Positions 52,135 to 61,522 of a stretch of DNA of 64,000 nucleotides are shown here, one piece after another; position 1 is the stretch's first letter; every line of letters begins with the position of its first letter. The stretch is from Chloracidobacterium sp. (GTDB lineage Bacteria > Acidobacteriota > Blastocatellia > Pyrinomonadales > Pyrinomonadaceae). The notes beneath the pieces are model-generated. The model was given only the letters and a program-made list of their open reading frames with translations. It had not been told where the DNA came from and did not search any database. The stretch covers positions 248,001-312,000 of the forward strand of contig JADJXP010000002.1 in the NCBI GenBank assembly GCA_016715795.1, in the 5' to 3' direction. The translations under genes were made by a program, and so were the position numbers.

Positions 52135-52214
52135 AACCACAGATGAACGCAGATGCACACAGATAATTACAAGACCATTTCTTGATCTGTGTCTATCCGT
52201 GTTCATCTGTGGTT
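52135..52214. repeat. CACAGAT-type inverted repeat between nuoB and nuoC
   Basis: Arms 52135-52164 and 52185-52214 match at 26 of 30 positions, loop 20 bases. Unit CCACAGATGAAC(A/G)CAGAT. It ends 12 bases before nuoC, which lacks a Shine-Dalgarno sequence. Confidence 0.85.
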
Positions 52215-52226
52215 AAAGTTTGTCTT

Positions 52227-52706
52227 ATGACCGAGAAGCTCCACACCTTTGTGGACAAGTTAAAGGCCGAGAACGGCTCATGGGTCGTCGATGTCACCGA
52301 TGCTCACGGCGAGGTGACGGTGACCGTGCCACGCGAGGCGATCGTTGATGTCTGCCGGTTTCTGAGGGACGAACACGGATTCGACCTGCTCGCCGACCTC
52401 TGCGGAGCAGATCGCGGGCCTGAGGAGGATCCGCGGTTCGAGGTGAATTATCACCTCTTCTCGACGACGCACCACAACCGGCTGCGATTAAAAGTTGTGT
52501 TGAGCGAGGACGACGCACACGTCGCGACCGTTACGCAGATATGGCGGACGGCCGATTGGCACGAGCGCGAGACGTACGATCTGGTCGGAGTTAGATTCGA
52601 CGGTCATCCTGATCTGCGGCGCATACTGCTGCCTTCTGATTTTGATGGGCACGCGTTGAGAAAGGATTATCCGCTGCGGGGCTATGAGCCCTACAGCCTG
52701 AATTGA
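52227..52706 (+). CDS. nuoC: NADH-quinone oxidoreductase subunit C
   Basis: 159 residues from the ATG at 52227. FDLLADLCGADRGPEEDPRF, EVNYHLFSTTHHNRLRLKV, DWHERETYDLVGVRFDGHPD and LRRILLPSDFDGHALRKDYP are the 30-kDa subunit signature. Separate from nuoD, unlike the fused NuoCD of E. coli. The upstream in-frame extension lies in repeat DNA. Confidence 0.95.
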   Translation: MTEKLHTFVDKLKAENGSWVVDVTDAHGEVTVTVPREAIVDVCRFLRDEHGFDLLADLCGADRGPEEDPRFEVNYHLFSTTHHNRLRLKVVLSEDDAHVATVTQIWRTADWHERETYDLVGVRFDGHPDLRRILLPSDFDGHALRKDYPLRGYEPYSLN

Positions 52707-52710
52707 AATA

Positions 52711-52785
52711 GTGAATGGTTAACGGTGAATGGTGAACTTTGATTACACCGCATTCACCATTCACCATTCACAATTCACCATTGAC
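52711..52785. repeat. GGTGAATGGTGAA-type inverted repeat between nuoC and nuoD
   Basis: Arms 52711-52736 and 52760-52785 match at 22 of 26 positions; the right side carries several tandem TTCACCA units. It ends 2 bases before the nuoD ATG. The same unit forms the ends of the four-helix-bundle cassette, so this may be its gene-free counterpart. Confidence 0.8.
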
Positions 52786-52787
52786 CA

Positions 52788-54005
52788 ATGGCAACTGCCG
52801 TAGAAAACATACGTTCGACTGAGGTCCTCGACACTGCGCTTGAATCGCAGATGACGCTGTCGATGGGGCCGCAGCATCCGAGCACGCACGGTGTGCTGAG
52901 GCTCGATCTGCGTCTCGATGGCGAGCTTGTCATTAAGGCAATTCCCGACATCGGCTATCTCCATACGGGCATGGAGAAGCTCTTTGAATACAAGAAATAC
53001 CAGCAGGGCATCGTCATCACCGATCGGATGGATTATCTCAATCCGCTCGGCAACAACCTCGCGTATGTGATGGCGGCGGAGAAGCTGCTTGGGTTGGAAA
53101 TTCCCGAGCGCGCCCAGATCGTCCGCGTCCTGATGTGCGAATTGCAGCGAATCGCATCGCACATGGTCTGGTTCGGAACGTCGTGCCTCGACATGGGGGC
53201 GATGACGCCGTTCTGGTTCACCTTCAAGGAACGCGAGAAGATCCTCAACCTCATCGAATCGGCCTCCGGCGGCCGGATGACGCCGAGCTATTTTCGCATC
53301 GGCGGCCTGATGATGGATCTGCCGGCGGGATTTGAGAACCGCGTTAAGCAGTTTCTCGAGAACTTTCCGGATGCGCTCAATACATTTGACACGCTGATCA
53401 CGGGCAACCCGATCTGGCAGAACAGAACAATGGGCATCGGCGTCATATCGAAGGAAGATGCCATCGACTGGGGCCTGACCGGTCCGTGCCTGCGCGGCAG
53501 CGGAGTCGATCTTGACCTAAGGAGAGACGATCCTTACACGGGCTACGAGACATACGATTTTGAGGTCCCGACCGAGCCCGACGGCGATGTGTGGTCGCGG
53601 TTCAAGGTCCGAATGCGCGAATTGGTCGAATCCTACAAGATCGTTCGTCAGGCGCTCGAACGGCTCAAGCCCGGCCCGATCAAGGCCGACGCGCCAAAGG
53701 TAGTCCTGCCCGACCGCGACGATATGCGCAAGCATATGGACTCGCTAATTCACCACTTCCTGATCGTCGCCGAGGGCTTTAACGTCCCGCCGGGCGAGGT
53801 TTACCACGCCATCGAGGCGTCAAAAGGCGAGCTTGGCGTTTATATGAGATCCAACGGCGGCCCGAAACCGGAACGCGTCCACTTCCGCGGCCCGTCATTC
53901 GTGAATCTATCCGCGCTGCCCGTAATGAGCGAGGGCGAGATGATCGCGGATGTGGTGGCTATTATTGGGAGTTTGGATATTGTGTTGGGAGAGATAGACC
54001 GGTAG
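52788..54005 (+). CDS. nuoD: NADH-quinone oxidoreductase subunit D
   Basis: 405 residues. MGPQHPSTHGVLRLDLRLDG, DIGYLHTGMEKLFEYK, RIASHMVWFG, GGRMTPSYFRIGGLM and RSNGGPKPERVHFRGPSF match the 49-kDa subunit; the His/Tyr of the quinone site are within PSTHG and DRMDYLN. The C-terminus IGSLDIVLGEIDR is complete and lies 4 bases before the cassette. Confidence 0.96.
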   Translation: MATAVENIRSTEVLDTALESQMTLSMGPQHPSTHGVLRLDLRLDGELVIKAIPDIGYLHTGMEKLFEYKKYQQGIVITDRMDYLNPLGNNLAYVMAAEKLLGLEIPERAQIVRVLMCELQRIASHMVWFGTSCLDMGAMTPFWFTFKEREKILNLIESASGGRMTPSYFRIGGLMMDLPAGFENRVKQFLENFPDALNTFDTLITGNPIWQNRTMGIGVISKEDAIDWGLTGPCLRGSGVDLDLRRDDPYTGYETYDFEVPTEPDGDVWSRFKVRMRELVESYKIVRQALERLKPGPIKADAPKVVLPDRDDMRKHMDSLIHHFLIVAEGFNVPPGEVYHAIEASKGELGVYMRSNGGPKPERVHFRGPSFVNLSALPVMSEGEMIADVVAIIGSLDIVLGEIDR

Positions 54006-54009
54006 TAAT

Positions 54010-54465
54010 GGTGAATGGTGAGGTGTGAATGGTGAATGAGCGAAAGCGTTTTGAGTACGAAGTCATATGCCTTTGCTCTTAGGATAATTAAGTTGTATCG
54101 ATTCATGGCCGATGAACACCATGAGTATGTTCTTTCTAAACAGATTCTGCGATCCGGAACTTCGATCGGCGCAAATATTGAAGAATCGGTACATGCTCAA
54201 TCGAAGATCGACTTTATTCACAAACTATCGATCGCGCAGAAGGAGGCGAACGAGACGAACTATTGGCTTAGACTGCTGAAGGATGCTGAATACATCGATG
54301 GGAAACTAGCAGAATCGTTTTTGAGTGATTGCGAAGAGATCCAGCGGTTGTTAACCGCATCGATCAAAACCGCGAAATCAAATCTGAAAAAGGCAGCAGG
54401 AAAATGAATTTGAATTTGAATGTGTAAGGTGATTTCGATTCATCATTCACCACTCACCATTCACC
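54010..54465. mobile_element. Inverted-repeat-bounded cassette carrying a four-helix-bundle gene
   Basis: Terminal arms 54010-54037 and 54438-54465 are inverted and match at 25 of 28 positions (unit GGTGAATGGTGA). One gene fills the interior. The cassette lies exactly between the nuoD stop and the nuoE start, and the gene's start codon is inside the left arm. No transposase is encoded. Confidence 0.7.
54036..54407 (+). CDS. Four-helix-bundle (23S rRNA IVS-type, S23) protein
   Basis: 123 residues. SYAFALRIIKLYRFM, LSKQILRSGTSIGANIEESV, SKIDFIHKLSIAQKEANETN, YWLRLLKDAEYI and CEEIQRLLTASIKTAKSNLK match the four-helix-bundle family (TIGR02436), first met as proteins encoded by intervening sequences in 23S rRNA. 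Function unknown; the bundle pentamers are basic and could bind RNA. AGGTG in the left repeat arm can serve as its ribosome-binding site. Splits nuoD from nuoE. Confidence 0.92.
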   Translation: MSESVLSTKSYAFALRIIKLYRFMADEHHEYVLSKQILRSGTSIGANIEESVHAQSKIDFIHKLSIAQKEANETNYWLRLLKDAEYIDGKLAESFLSDCEEIQRLLTASIKTAKSNLKKAAGK

Positions 54466-54475
54466 GTTAGTCAAG

Positions 54476-55009
54476 ATGGCAGCAGCAACACCTACAAGTT
54501 ACACCGACAAGATCGTCGTCTCTGACGAGGTGGCGGAGTTTTCGCCTGAGGTCATTGAGGAGATGAAGGCACATGTCGCGAAGTATCCGGCCGATCGGTC
54601 GCGCTCCGCGTTGATACCGCTGCTGTTTGTCGTGCAGCGTGAGCGTGGCGGGTGGCTGGATAATCCGGGCGTGAATTTTTTGGCGAAGTTTTTGGACCTT
54701 GAGGTGACCGACGTTTGGGAAACGGCGACGTTCTACTCGATGTTCAATCTCCGACCCATCGGCCGTCATCACATCCAGATCTGCAAGACGCTGTCGTGCA
54801 AGATAATGGGCGAGCCCGACATCACCGATCACATCTGTTCGAAGCTCGGCATCAAGCCCGGCGAGACGACCGATGACGGTAAATTCACCGTCACGATGGT
54901 CGAATGCCTCGGCAGCTGCGGCACCGCACCGATGATGCAGATCGGGTTTGATTACTACGAGGATCTGACGTTAGAGAAGGTGGATAAGATCCTCTCGGAT
55001 TGTAAGTAG
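54476..55009 (+). CDS. nuoE: NADH-quinone oxidoreductase subunit E
   Basis: 177 residues. The [2Fe-2S] cysteines lie in ICKTLSCKIMG (C-x4-C) and VECLGSCGTAPMMQI (C-x3-C). VTDVWETATFYSMF and RSALIPLLFVVQRERGGWL are also typical. Its ATG lies 10 bases after the cassette end and has no Shine-Dalgarno sequence. Stop abuts the nuoF start. Confidence 0.95.
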   Translation: MAAATPTSYTDKIVVSDEVAEFSPEVIEEMKAHVAKYPADRSRSALIPLLFVVQRERGGWLDNPGVNFLAKFLDLEVTDVWETATFYSMFNLRPIGRHHIQICKTLSCKIMGEPDITDHICSKLGIKPGETTDDGKFTVTMVECLGSCGTAPMMQIGFDYYEDLTLEKVDKILSDCK

Positions 55010-56326
55010 ATGGAGATCAAAGCACTAGGCTGCGAGCCGCTATCATTGCGACGAGTGTTCATCAAGGATGGGCACACGCTCGACGTGTATCGCAAAGACG
55101 GCGGGTACAAGTCGCTTAAAAAGGCGATGACGATGACGCAGGACGCGATCATTCAGGAAGTGAAGGACTCCGCGCTTCGCGGCCGCGGCGGTGCGGGTTT
55201 TCCGACGGGTATGAAGTGGTCGTTTGTGCCGCGTGACAATCCGAAGCCAAAATACATTGTCTGCAACGCCGACGAGTCCGAGCCGGGCAGCTTCAAAGAC
55301 CGCTATCTGATGGAGTACGACCCGCATGCCCTGATCGAGGGCATGCTCATCGCGGGCTTCGCCCTCGGCTCGAACACAGGCTACATTTACGGCCGCGGCG
55401 AGTATCGTTACTTGCTCGACATCATGGATGTCGCGATCAAGGAAGCTCGCGAAGCAGGCATCCTTGGCGAAAAGGTTCTCGGCAACAAGGATTTCTCATT
55501 TGATCTGCACACGCACACTGGCGCCGGAGCATATATCTGCGGCGAAGAGACGGCGCTATTGTCCAGCCTCGAGGGTTTTCGCGGTCATCCGCGAATGAAG
55601 CCGCCGTTTCCTGCGATCGAGGGCCTGTATGCGTCTCCGACGATCGTCAATAATGTCGAGACGCTTACGAGCATTCCGCAGATCATCGAGATGGGCGGCA
55701 TTAAGTGGCGTGATCTTGGCACAGAAAAATCGGGCGGCACAAAGCTATGGTCGATCAGCGGCCACGTTAAGAAGCCCGGCGTCTACGAGCTGCCGATGGG
55801 CTACGCCGACATGGAAAAGTTCATCATGAAGGACTGCGGCGGGATGCTTCGCAAGGACAAGGATCTCAAGGCCGTAATTCCTGGCGGCTCAAGCGTTTAC
55901 ATAATGAACGCCGGGCAGATCATCGGACAAAACGTGACGCTCGATTACGAGGGCCTCGTCGCGGCCGGCTCGATGCTCGGCACGGGCGGGATGATGGTGA
56001 TGGATGAGACGGTCGATATCATGGAATCGACCAAGAACCTCACCGAATTCTACAAACACGAATCGTGCGGATGGTGTACGCCGTGCCGCGAAGGGACCGA
56101 CTGGCTCGTCAAGATATTCAACCGCATCTCGACGGGTGAAGGCCGTCCTGAGGATGCTCAACTGTTGCTAGATATTTGTGACAACATGGAGGGCAAGTCG
56201 TTCTGTCCGCTTGCTGATGCCGCCGCGTGGCCGATACAATCGGCGATCCGGCAGTTTCCAGGTGATTTTAAGAAATGGCTCTTTGACAACGTGAGCTCGA
56301 ACGGCGTCAAGCCAAACGTTCAATAG
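55010..56326 (+). CDS. nuoF: NADH-quinone oxidoreductase subunit F
   Basis: 438 residues. RGRGGAGFPTGMKWSFVP (NADH/FMN), YIVCNADESEPGSFKDRYLM, GAGAYICGEETALLSSLEG and the [4Fe-4S] motif ESCGWCTPCREGTDW with a later CPLADAAAWP Cys. Entry point of NADH electrons. Follows nuoE with no gap, and its stop shares a base with the next gene's GTG. Confidence 0.96.
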   Translation: MEIKALGCEPLSLRRVFIKDGHTLDVYRKDGGYKSLKKAMTMTQDAIIQEVKDSALRGRGGAGFPTGMKWSFVPRDNPKPKYIVCNADESEPGSFKDRYLMEYDPHALIEGMLIAGFALGSNTGYIYGRGEYRYLLDIMDVAIKEAREAGILGEKVLGNKDFSFDLHTHTGAGAYICGEETALLSSLEGFRGHPRMKPPFPAIEGLYASPTIVNNVETLTSIPQIIEMGGIKWRDLGTEKSGGTKLWSISGHVKKPGVYELPMGYADMEKFIMKDCGGMLRKDKDLKAVIPGGSSVYIMNAGQIIGQNVTLDYEGLVAAGSMLGTGGMMVMDETVDIMESTKNLTEFYKHESCGWCTPCREGTDWLVKIFNRISTGEGRPEDAQLLLDICDNMEGKSFCPLADAAAWPIQSAIRQFPGDFKKWLFDNVSSNGVKPNVQ

Positions 56327-57729
56327 TGGGACTCGGCCTTAAAAGCTCAGCCTTTTGTGCGTTGCGGATCGCAGCGGTGGGGTTCGCGCTGAGCTTTTCG
56401 CTATGGGCCCAGGGCAAAGCTCCCGTGATCCTTATTCCCGGCCTGACGGGATCGGAGCTGATCGATAAACAAACGGGCGAGCGTATCTGGATCAGGGCCT
56501 TTAAGTCAAAGAACGAGGACCTGCGCCTCCCGCTAAACCGCGACCCTGAGAAGGTCGCCGACGGCCTGATACCGGGCGACATTATTCGCTCGGTCAAGGT
56601 CGGCCCGTTTCAGGTCGCTGATTTTTACGGCAACTTTATCAAGGCGATGGCGGTCAATGGCGGCTATCGCGAAGAGAGATGGGACGCGCCGTCGGCTGAG
56701 GGCTTTGAAGATTCGCTATACGTCTTTCCATACGATTGGCGGCTGGACATTGTGACCAACGCCCGGCGTTTGGTCGAGGATGTCGAGGATCTGAAACACC
56801 GGCTCGGCAAGCCACGGCTCAAATTCAATATCGTTGCCCATTCGATGGGTGGGCTGCTTGCGAGATATGCGGCCATGTATGGCGACGCCGACCTGCCGTC
56901 GGGCAGCAAGAAGCATGTGCCGACGTGGGCCGGAGCAAAGCACTTTGACAAGATAATTCTGCTCGCGACGCCGAATGAGGGAACGGTCTCGGCTCTCGAG
57001 GGCTTTATGCACGGATATTCCATCGCGGGCCTGCGATTCGACGTTCCGTTCGTTCAGGACACCTCGCGGTTTACGATCTTTTCATGCCCGTCAGCCTTTC
57101 AGTTGCTGCCGGCACCCGGAACCGTCCGCGTTCTTGATGAGAAACTGGAGCCGATTGACGTCGATATCTATGATCCAAAGGTTTGGTCCAAATACGGTTG
57201 GAACCCGATGACCGACCCGGATTTCCTGTCGCAATTCGGTGCGGCCGAGCGAAAGATCGCACCGGCCTACTTTGAGGCCGCTCTCGCCCGTGCCAAGGCA
57301 CTGCACAAGGCACTTGCGGCGGCCGCCGACAAACCCGGCCCGGTCACATTCTATGCCATCGGCTCTGACTGCAAAACAGCACTCGATGCCATAGTGCTTT
57401 ACCGGGACGAAAAGGGCGATAAATGGAAGACGCTCTTTTCGCCCAAGGGGTTTACCCGAGCGGATGGGCAAAAGGTGACGGACAAGGAGTTGAGACCGGC
57501 AATGCTGTCCTCGGGTGACGGGACGGTGACGCTCCGGTCGTTCGAGGCTTCGACCGAGGCACGGCTTATGGGCGCCAGATCTGTCACGCTCGCCAAGGAC
57601 ACGATCCTAGTCTGCGAGAGCCACAGCAAGCTCGCGGCGAATGCCAAAGTTCAGGACCGGATCATTGCCTGGCTTGCGGCTGCAGGTTCGGATGATGACG
57701 AAGACAGGCTCGGAAAGAGCCATATGTAG
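56326..57729 (+). CDS. LCAT-like alpha/beta-hydrolase (lipase/acyltransferase), exported
   Basis: 467 residues starting at a GTG that overlaps the nuoF stop by one base. Signal peptide (LRIAAVGFALSFSLWAQG), then VILIPGLTGSELID, the conserved YVFPYDWRLDIV, the nucleophile elbow FNIVAHSMGGLLARYA and SSGDGTVTLRSFE with the Asp; CESHSKLAANAKV supplies the His. This set matches lecithin:cholesterol acyltransferase-like enzymes. It sits in the nuo operon between F and G with no known link to complex I. Confidence 0.85.
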   Translation: MGLGLKSSAFCALRIAAVGFALSFSLWAQGKAPVILIPGLTGSELIDKQTGERIWIRAFKSKNEDLRLPLNRDPEKVADGLIPGDIIRSVKVGPFQVADFYGNFIKAMAVNGGYREERWDAPSAEGFEDSLYVFPYDWRLDIVTNARRLVEDVEDLKHRLGKPRLKFNIVAHSMGGLLARYAAMYGDADLPSGSKKHVPTWAGAKHFDKIILLATPNEGTVSALEGFMHGYSIAGLRFDVPFVQDTSRFTIFSCPSAFQLLPAPGTVRVLDEKLEPIDVDIYDPKVWSKYGWNPMTDPDFLSQFGAAERKIAPAYFEAALARAKALHKALAAAADKPGPVTFYAIGSDCKTALDAIVLYRDEKGDKWKTLFSPKGFTRADGQKVTDKELRPAMLSSGDGTVTLRSFEASTEARLMGARSVTLAKDTILVCESHSKLAANAKVQDRIIAWLAAAGSDDDEDRLGKSHM

Positions 57730-57749
57730 TTAGGAGAAAGTAATGTTGT

Positions 57750-58127
57750 ATGGGAAAAGGTGATATGAGAACGCGGCGCGGCAAGATCTTTGCCGGAAGC
57801 CACGGAAAGACGCGGCCGAAGTATAAACGTCCGGCATTCATCGCGAGCGCGCCAAAGGCGGCTCCGGCTGAAAAACCGGTGAAGAAGAGGACCGCTAAAC
57901 GCATCCCGGCTGCGAACCCCGTTGCCGAGGTCGCTGTCGAGCCGGTGGAAGTCCCGGTGGAGACGACCGAGGCCGTGATCGAGGCTCCGGCAGAAGCAAA
58001 CGTTCCCGCTGATAGCGCGGAGGTTGACGGGGCGGCAGACGAAGCGGCTGATGCTGCAACCGCCGATGCGGGCGAAGCAGAGGCGACCGATGCCACCGCC
58101 GAAGCCGGAACTGCCGAAGCAGCATAG
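57750..58127 (+). CDS. bTHX-type 30S ribosomal protein with long acidic Ala-rich tail
   Basis: 125 residues. The N-terminus MGKGDMRTRRGKIFAGSHGK followed by TRPKYKR is the bTHX (Thx/S31) signature, a short basic peptide of the 30S head. The remaining ~95 residues are Ala/Glu/Val/Pro-rich and probably disordered, far longer than the 26-residue Thermus protein. GGAG lies about 14 bases before the ATG, rather far. It is an unexpected resident of the nuo operon, directly before nuoG. Confidence 0.8.
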   Translation: MGKGDMRTRRGKIFAGSHGKTRPKYKRPAFIASAPKAAPAEKPVKKRTAKRIPAANPVAEVAVEPVEVPVETTEAVIEAPAEANVPADSAEVDGAADEAADAATADAGEAEATDATAEAGTAEAA

Positions 58128-58141
58128 GCCGCAGCAGACGA

Positions 58142-60404
58142 ATGTCAGAACAGATCAAAGTAACCATCAACGAGCAGGCCTTCGAGGTTGATAAAGGCGC
58201 GCGCCTGATCGACGTGTGTCGCGAAAAGGGCTTCGGCGTCCCGTCGTTCTGTTATTACAAGGACCTCGAACTTCAGGCATCGTGCCGGATGTGTCTTGTG
58301 CGCATAGACAAGATGCCAAAGCTGCAGGCGTCGTGCACGATCAACTGTACTGATGGCATGGTCGTGACGACGAACAGCGAAGAGGTCGAAAAGGCCCAAC
58401 GGGCGATGGGCGAATTCCTTCTTGCCAATCATCCGCTCGACTGCCCGGTATGCGACCGCGGCGGCGAGTGCGAATTGCAGGAGGTTGTCTTTGATTGGGG
58501 CGATCTGGAACAGCGGTTCACAGAGAACAAGAATGTCGCCCCGGAAAAGTATCTCTCGCCGGTGATAGCGAACGATCCTCAGCGGTGCATCCTATGCAAA
58601 CGCTGTACTCGCGTGTGTTCGGAATGGATGGGCGAGGACGCCATCGAGGCTGGCAATCGCGGCGTCAATACCGTGATCGGTACGTATGGCGGATGGCTCA
58701 ATTGTTCGCAGTGCGGCAACTGTGTCGAGGTGTGTCCGACGGGTACGCTGCTTGACGGCGTCTATCGCCACGAAACGCGGCCGTGGGAACTAGACCAGAC
58801 CATCTCAACTGACGTTTACGGTTCGGATGGAATGCAGATATCCATAGGCTCGCGGGGCGGGCGCGTGCACCGCGTCGTCGCGCGCGACCGTTACGTCAAC
58901 GGCCTGAACGGCGAATTTCTCGACGTAAAGGCGCGTTTCGGGCATGAATTCATCGATCATCCGGACCGCATCAAAACGCCGATGGTCCGCTATTCTAAAG
59001 GCGGCAAACTGATCCCGACAACGTGGGATGAAGCGGTGAAATTTGCGGCGGACGGCCTGAAGAAGGCTGGCTCCTCGGTCGGCGTCGTAGCCAGTCCGAG
59101 ATTGACGAATGAGTCGGTTTTCACGCTCAAGAAATTTGCCGATGCGGCGAGTTCCGGCAATTTCGCCGTCGCGGACACGCACGATGTCTCGCCCATCTTT
59201 GACAACCTCAGCGTTCCGCTCTGCACGCATAGTGAGATCCGCAACGCGGCAACGATCCTGCTCATCGGCGGCGAGCCTGAGGAGGAACAGACCTTTACAG
59301 CCAAGCAGATACGGCAGGCGGTACAAAATGGCGGGGCAAGATTGATCTGCATCAATGACACTCCAATCAACCTCGTCAGGCAGACCGGAGCGATGTTCGT
59401 GCATACGTCTCCGGGCACGACCGGTGCCTTTGCCCTTTGTGTCGAGGACCCAAAGGCTGACGGCTTTGTTGCCGAGAAAGTGGGCATCCAGGCCGGTGAG
59501 ATCGACGCGGTCCGCAAGGCCATCGCCGAGACACAGGGCGACCTGATCGTGATGTTCGGTGGAGATCTATCTGCAAACGCTCAGGCGATACTTGCCGCCG
59601 CGGCCGCAAAGCTCGGCGGCGAGGGCCGCCGCGTGCTGCTCCATCCTCTGGCCAGACATAATAATTCCGTCGGTGCGCACGACATGATGGCGGGACGCAA
59701 GCCGCTCGCTGACGTGCTGAAGACTTCAAAGGCCCTGCTGATCGGCGGCAGCCTGCCGGACGCAAGTGTGCTGCCGGGCAAAGACTCCATCGTTGTTCAG
59801 GAATTATTCCTGACCGAGACGGCGGAACATGCCGACGTCGTTTTTCCTGCGGCGAGCTTTGCAGAAGTTGACGGAACTTATACAAACAACGCGGGCAATG
59901 TCCAGCGTGTCCGCAAGGCCATCGAGCCGCTGAATCAGTCGAAGCCGGATTGGATGGTCACGGCACTGATAGCCCGCGAGATGGGCGCGCGAAATAGTGC
60001 CGGAGTTTTCCGCGTCGGCGATCTTCAGAAACATCGCGGACGCCGTTCCGGCCTATGAAGGACTGCGTTATCCGGCGCTCAAGGACGAATCGGATCCGGT
60101 TAAGGCGAAACACGCGTTGGCGAAGAAAACGAGTGTGGCCGAGAATATCGACGCCCTAAAGGCCGAGATCGAGGCCGTCCAGCCGAGCCATCGCATAACG
60201 GCCGCACCGCGGATCGGGCACAAGTTGCATCGGCTGACAACGATGACGAGCAAGACGCCGCAGTTTCACCTGTTGGCGCACGGCAATCCAAAGCCTGAGA
60301 ACCTGCTCGTATCGCCACTGGTGCAGTTTGACCTCGATGGCAATCCTCGCGAGCAGGCGGCGGTCGTGGGCGCCGGCGACAGGAGCAATCCGTCAGGAAG
60401 ATAG
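58142..60404 (+). pseudogene. nuoG: NADH-quinone oxidoreductase subunit G, interrupted by a +1 frameshift
   Basis: The first frame (58142-60058, 638 residues) carries the [2Fe-2S] set CREKGFGVPSFCYYKDLE, CRMCLV, the HPLDCPVCDRGGECELQ site, two [4Fe-4S] sets (CILCKRCTRVCSEW, CSQCGNCVEVCPTG) and the molybdopterin-like fold. It then ends in a non-conserved tail. The expected C-terminus (FSASAIFRNIADAVPAYEGL onward) continues in the +1 frame to 60404. Removing one base from GCGCGCG at 59985-59991 restores one frame (REMGAEIVPEFSASA). Sequencing error, true mutation or recoding are all possible. Confidence 0.8.
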
Positions 60405-60424
60405 AGAAGTAGCTGATAGCTTTA

Positions 60425-61513
60425 ATGGAACAGATCATCAAAACCGCATTTCCTTATGCCGTTGTAGGCGCGGGCGTGCTTATTGGCTTTCAGATCGTGC
60501 TGATGATCGTCGCCTACACCGTGCTCGGCGAGCGAAAGATCCTCGGCTGGATGCAGGGCCGTGTGGGCCCTAATCGAGTGGGCCCGTGGGGCCTGCTGCA
60601 GCCGTTTGCTGACCTGCTCAAGTTTATCTTTAAAGAAGATTTAGTCCCAGATAAATCGACGAAGTTCGTTTATTTTCTCGCTCCGCTGGTCGCACTGACA
60701 TGTGCGCTGATGCCGATCGTCGTCTATCCGTTCGGCCCTGCCATTACGACGATCGATTGGAGCTTTTTGCCTTTTGGGCTGGGCGAAGGCGTTACGGCGC
60801 TGCCGCTTACGATCGCCAGGATAGACATCGGCGTGCTATTTGTCCTCGGAATAACCTCGGTCGGCGTTTACGGCATTATGCTTGCCGGCTGGTCATCTAA
60901 TAGTAAGTATTCCCTGATGGGCGGCCTGCGCTCATCGGCCCAGATGATCTCGTATGAACTGGCGATGGGCGCATCGATCATCGGCGTGGTCATGCTGGCG
61001 GGGACGCTCGACCTTAACGGCATCATCTTTGCCCAGATCCAGTCGCCGTTCCGATGGTTCATCATCCCGCAATTCATCGGCTTTGTCGTTTTTCTGATCG
61101 CGGCATTTGCCGAGACCAACCGTGTGCCGTTCGACCTGCCCGAGGCCGAGACGGAACTTGTTGCGGGATTTCATACCGAGTATTCAGCCTTGAAATTCGC
61201 GCTCTTTTTCATGGCCGAGTATGTGAACATGTTCACGGTCTCAATGATGTGCGTGGTGTTGTTCCTCGGCGGCTGGTATGTACCGGGTTTGAGCCATGTT
61301 TTTGAACCCGGGTCGGTGCCATATGCGGTGGCGAGCCACATCGGGTTTATCGGCAAGGTCTGCGCGTTTCTGTTCCTGTATATCTGGGTGCGTGCGACCC
61401 TTCCGAGGTTTAGATTTGATCAGCTCATGAACTTTGGGTGGAAATTCCTGCTGCCGGTCGCCTTGGGCAACGTGATCCTGACGATCGTGGTTGTGTTTTT
61501 CTTGAATAGATAA
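60425..61513 (+). CDS. nuoH: NADH-quinone oxidoreductase subunit H
   Basis: 362 residues, eight membrane helices. AERKILGWMQGRVGPNRVGP (as GERKILGW here), LLQPFADLLKFIFKEDLVP and AETNRVPFDLPEAETELVAG are the conserved quinone-channel loops. GFHTEYSALKFALFFMAEY follows. Anchors the peripheral arm to the membrane. Next gene is nuoJ; nuoI is not here. Confidence 0.95.
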   Translation: MEQIIKTAFPYAVVGAGVLIGFQIVLMIVAYTVLGERKILGWMQGRVGPNRVGPWGLLQPFADLLKFIFKEDLVPDKSTKFVYFLAPLVALTCALMPIVVYPFGPAITTIDWSFLPFGLGEGVTALPLTIARIDIGVLFVLGITSVGVYGIMLAGWSSNSKYSLMGGLRSSAQMISYELAMGASIIGVVMLAGTLDLNGIIFAQIQSPFRWFIIPQFIGFVVFLIAAFAETNRVPFDLPEAETELVAGFHTEYSALKFALFFMAEYVNMFTVSMMCVVLFLGGWYVPGLSHVFEPGSVPYAVASHIGFIGKVCAFLFLYIWVRATLPRFRFDQLMNFGWKFLLPVALGNVILTIVVVFFLNR

Positions 61514-61522
61514 GAAATGGAA

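Noticed and set aside
59985..59996. Programmed +1 frameshift in nuoG
   Set aside because: No known slippery motif, stop-codon context or stimulatory structure is visible; a one-base indel in a GC run explains it more simply.
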